Below are positions 62,135-64,000 of a DNA stretch of 64,000 nucleotides, in pieces. Under the pieces are notes generated by a model, which was not told the origin of the DNA, did no database searches, and was given only the letters and a program-made list of their open reading frames with translations. A program made the translations under genes and the position numbers. Within the stretch, counting starts at the first letter, position 1; each line of letters opens with the position of its first letter. Source of the DNA: Aselliscus stoliczkanus (taxonomy: Eukaryota; Chordata; Mammalia; Chiroptera; Hipposideridae); assembly GCA_033961575.1 (NCBI GenBank), contig CM066737.1, positions 97,182,709 to 97,246,708 of the forward strand, in the 5' to 3' direction.

Positions 62135-62854
62135 TACATGCAAATATATATTACATAGACTATATGCAAACCACAGTGTTTATATGAAAATTCTGTCTCT
62201 CACAATATATCATCAAAAAGCAATGATATTTCCTAATAAGAACAATGATCATAAACCAATGTGATTTGTTATTAAATCATTATGGCATTCTATAATGTGC
62301 CCAGCTGGAAGCATTTGTATCCAGTGCCAGCCTCTTTAAAGGAAAACATCTGACACCTGCATGGGCCTTCATTTCTACTTCATTGGCTGTTAGAGGCCCC
62401 AGACTCACAGGCCACAGCCATCACAGTCCCCTGATCAGCTGTATCTTTTCAGCTTGTCGGAGCCATGGAACCCAACACTGATCAACAGAAGAATCGGATG
62501 CCCTTAGGACTGTTGTGCTGAAGTGAATGGATTAACAGTTTAAGCTGCATTTTTGGAGATGTCAGCTGGCAAGAGTGATAGATCAGATCCCAACAGGACC
62601 TACTCAATACCTTATCTCATAAAGTGGGTAAGTTGTATTTAGCAAAGGTAGAAGCAAAAATATTAAATAAATGGAAAGAGAATTCTTTTGCTTTTTCTCT
62701 CCCTTTTTCATAGGCTTTTCTTGTTTTCTTGCATATCCATTTTATTTCCTTTTTTCCCCATTTCAGCACGTCTTCACCACCTGTTTCACACTTCTAAAGC
62801 AGGTCCTTTTTCTATCAGTATATTTATGGGAGGAACTCCTCACATTGCAAATGG

Positions 62855-62901
<47 letters not shown>

Positions 62902-63532
62902 CACACATACATATATATGTATAAGAATATGAGAGATATGAGCAAGAAAGGAGAGGTAAAAGACATTTAACTATATGGATCTATATAACTATTGGCAAAA
63001 ATTAATAACTTTGATAATAGGTCATATTGCCCAGGGCATAGAAAGTATGTTGGTGGGAGTGTAAATTGTTGCAAGCATTTTGGAGAGTAATTTAGTCATC
63101 TTTTAATGCTTTAAATACCATTTGTCTAAATGAGTAACTATGTGCTGATATACAAAATGCTCTAAGAGATATTATGAAGTGAAAAAGTATTAAGTGCAAA
63201 AATTGGATTCAGTCATGTATGGGGTCCTTTTATGTGTAATATGTGAAAATGTATGTATAGGTATATACACTCAGTTCTGCCATGTCACTTGTATTGAAAA
63301 GGCAAATTTGTTCCAACATGACTGATACATTAGGAGAAAAACGAGGGCATAACTTCAATTTCACGTCTGCTTATGCACCGTTTCTGCTATGAAAAATGCT
63401 AGATGAAAGCAGAAAACTGCACCCAAATGAACTGAGCTGCATAGGAATTCACAGAAAGCACACATCCCGACATGGACCACTACCTCCACTCACTGTGTGT
63501 GTTAAAAGCCACACCCACCGAGATCTAGTGTT
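62135..63532. other. PHEX: PHEX intron 15 segment
   Basis: Holds a (GT)n microsatellite at 62856-62898, which gives false Cys-Val frames. Otherwise nothing recognised. Confidence 0.5.
62856..62898. repeat. (GT)n microsatellite
   Basis: About 21 GT units passing into a short TA/CA-rich tail. Confidence 0.95.
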
Positions 63533-63544
63533 AAAACTTTCCTC

Positions 63545-63974
63545 GCAGCCGGCAAGTGGCACGTTGGTTAAGAGCTGGCTTGGAATGCCAGCAGACCCAG
63601 TTCAGATCCCACATATGAGGGCCACTGACACTGCCCTCTACATCTAAGATAGTGAACAACAGCTCCACCTGGAGCTGGGCTGTGCGAGTCCTGGAGATGG
63701 TATAGGCTGCAGCCTCTGCTGCAGTGGGCTGCCATAAGCTACAGTGACTGGCCGTCAGCCAGCGTGAGTGGCCAGCAGCTGGAGTGAGCTGCCAATAGCC
63801 ACTGTGAGCGGCCATCCAGAGCCCGGCGACCGATCTGCCTCACCCGGGAAGAGCATAATGATGATACCAACATGGGCCAGTGAAGCAATGTCCTCCACAA
63901 CTAGACTGAAGAACAAAAAGACAGCAACTTGTCTGTTCCCCTCCCCCACTTCCCCAATAAAAATCTTTAAAAAA
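63545..63974 (+). mobile_element. Composite T+ type SINE, copy 2
   Basis: Same order as at 17056: tRNA-like head, GC-rich degenerate repeat middle, 'acatgggccagtgaagcaat' 3' part, then CAATAAAAATCTTTAAAA and an A tail. Perfect 12-bp target duplications aaaactttcctc are at 63533-63544 and 63975-63986, which fixes the whole 430 bp as one retroposed unit. Confidence 0.9.
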
Positions 63975-64000
63975 AAAACTTTCCTCCCAATTTCAGATAA

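Overview
The window is mammalian nuclear DNA, most likely from a bat. It has long introns with GT/AG splice sites, L1 and MIR/L2-era repeats, decayed hAT and Tigger copies, many tRNA-derived SINEs and comparatively young mariner-type DNA transposons. The SINE heads (at 1-66, 4559, 12833, 17056, 19450, 40571, 42220, 63545) look like the tRNA-derived VES-type SINEs of bats, and a rhinolophoid (horseshoe-bat-like) bat is my best guess. The order is assigned with moderate confidence and the family with low confidence, because no database search was possible.

The one clear functional gene is PHEX (phosphate-regulating endopeptidase homologue, peptidase family M13, X-linked in mammals), on the minus strand. 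Its last seven coding exons (16-22 in human numbering) lie at 58374-58428, 51673-51740, 49372-49502, 40730-40795, 39501-39605, 35612-35688 and 32724-32826. They join in frame with consensus splice sites to give 201 residues ending at a stop codon. If the total length equals the 749 residues of human PHEX, these are residues 549-749. They carry HEFTH (580-584), ENIAD with zinc ligand E642, H710 and the conserved C-terminal tryptophan. Exons 1-15 lie beyond position 64000.

About 25 kb downstream of the PHEX stop, on the same strand, is a decayed intronless copy of CBLL1/HAKAI (5976-7432). Human ZNF645 is an intronless CBLL1-derived gene located just downstream of PHEX on the same strand, so this is best read as the ZNF645 orthologue turned into a pseudogene: frameshifts, stops and lost RING zinc ligands are visible.

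Layout by coordinate: 1-5975 repeats and AT-rich DNA; 5976-7432 ZNF645 pseudogene; 7433-31188 intergenic DNA with two internally deleted mariner copies, a hAT relic, a palindromic MITE, a composite SINE, a roughly 260-bp imperfect inverted repeat (20241/21566) and a 5'-complete but internally deleted L1 (25400-28653); 31189-32723 probable PHEX 3'UTR and flank; 32724-58428 PHEX exons and introns, with L1, SINE, hAT, Tigger and LTR-like insertions; 58429-64000 part of PHEX intron 15, with a DNA transposon split by an L1 and a second composite SINE. No RNA gene, CRISPR array or microbial system is present. The most unusual material is in the mobile elements: the composite SINE family, the deleted mariner family, the inverted repeat, and a SINE 28 bp from the exon 19 splice donor.
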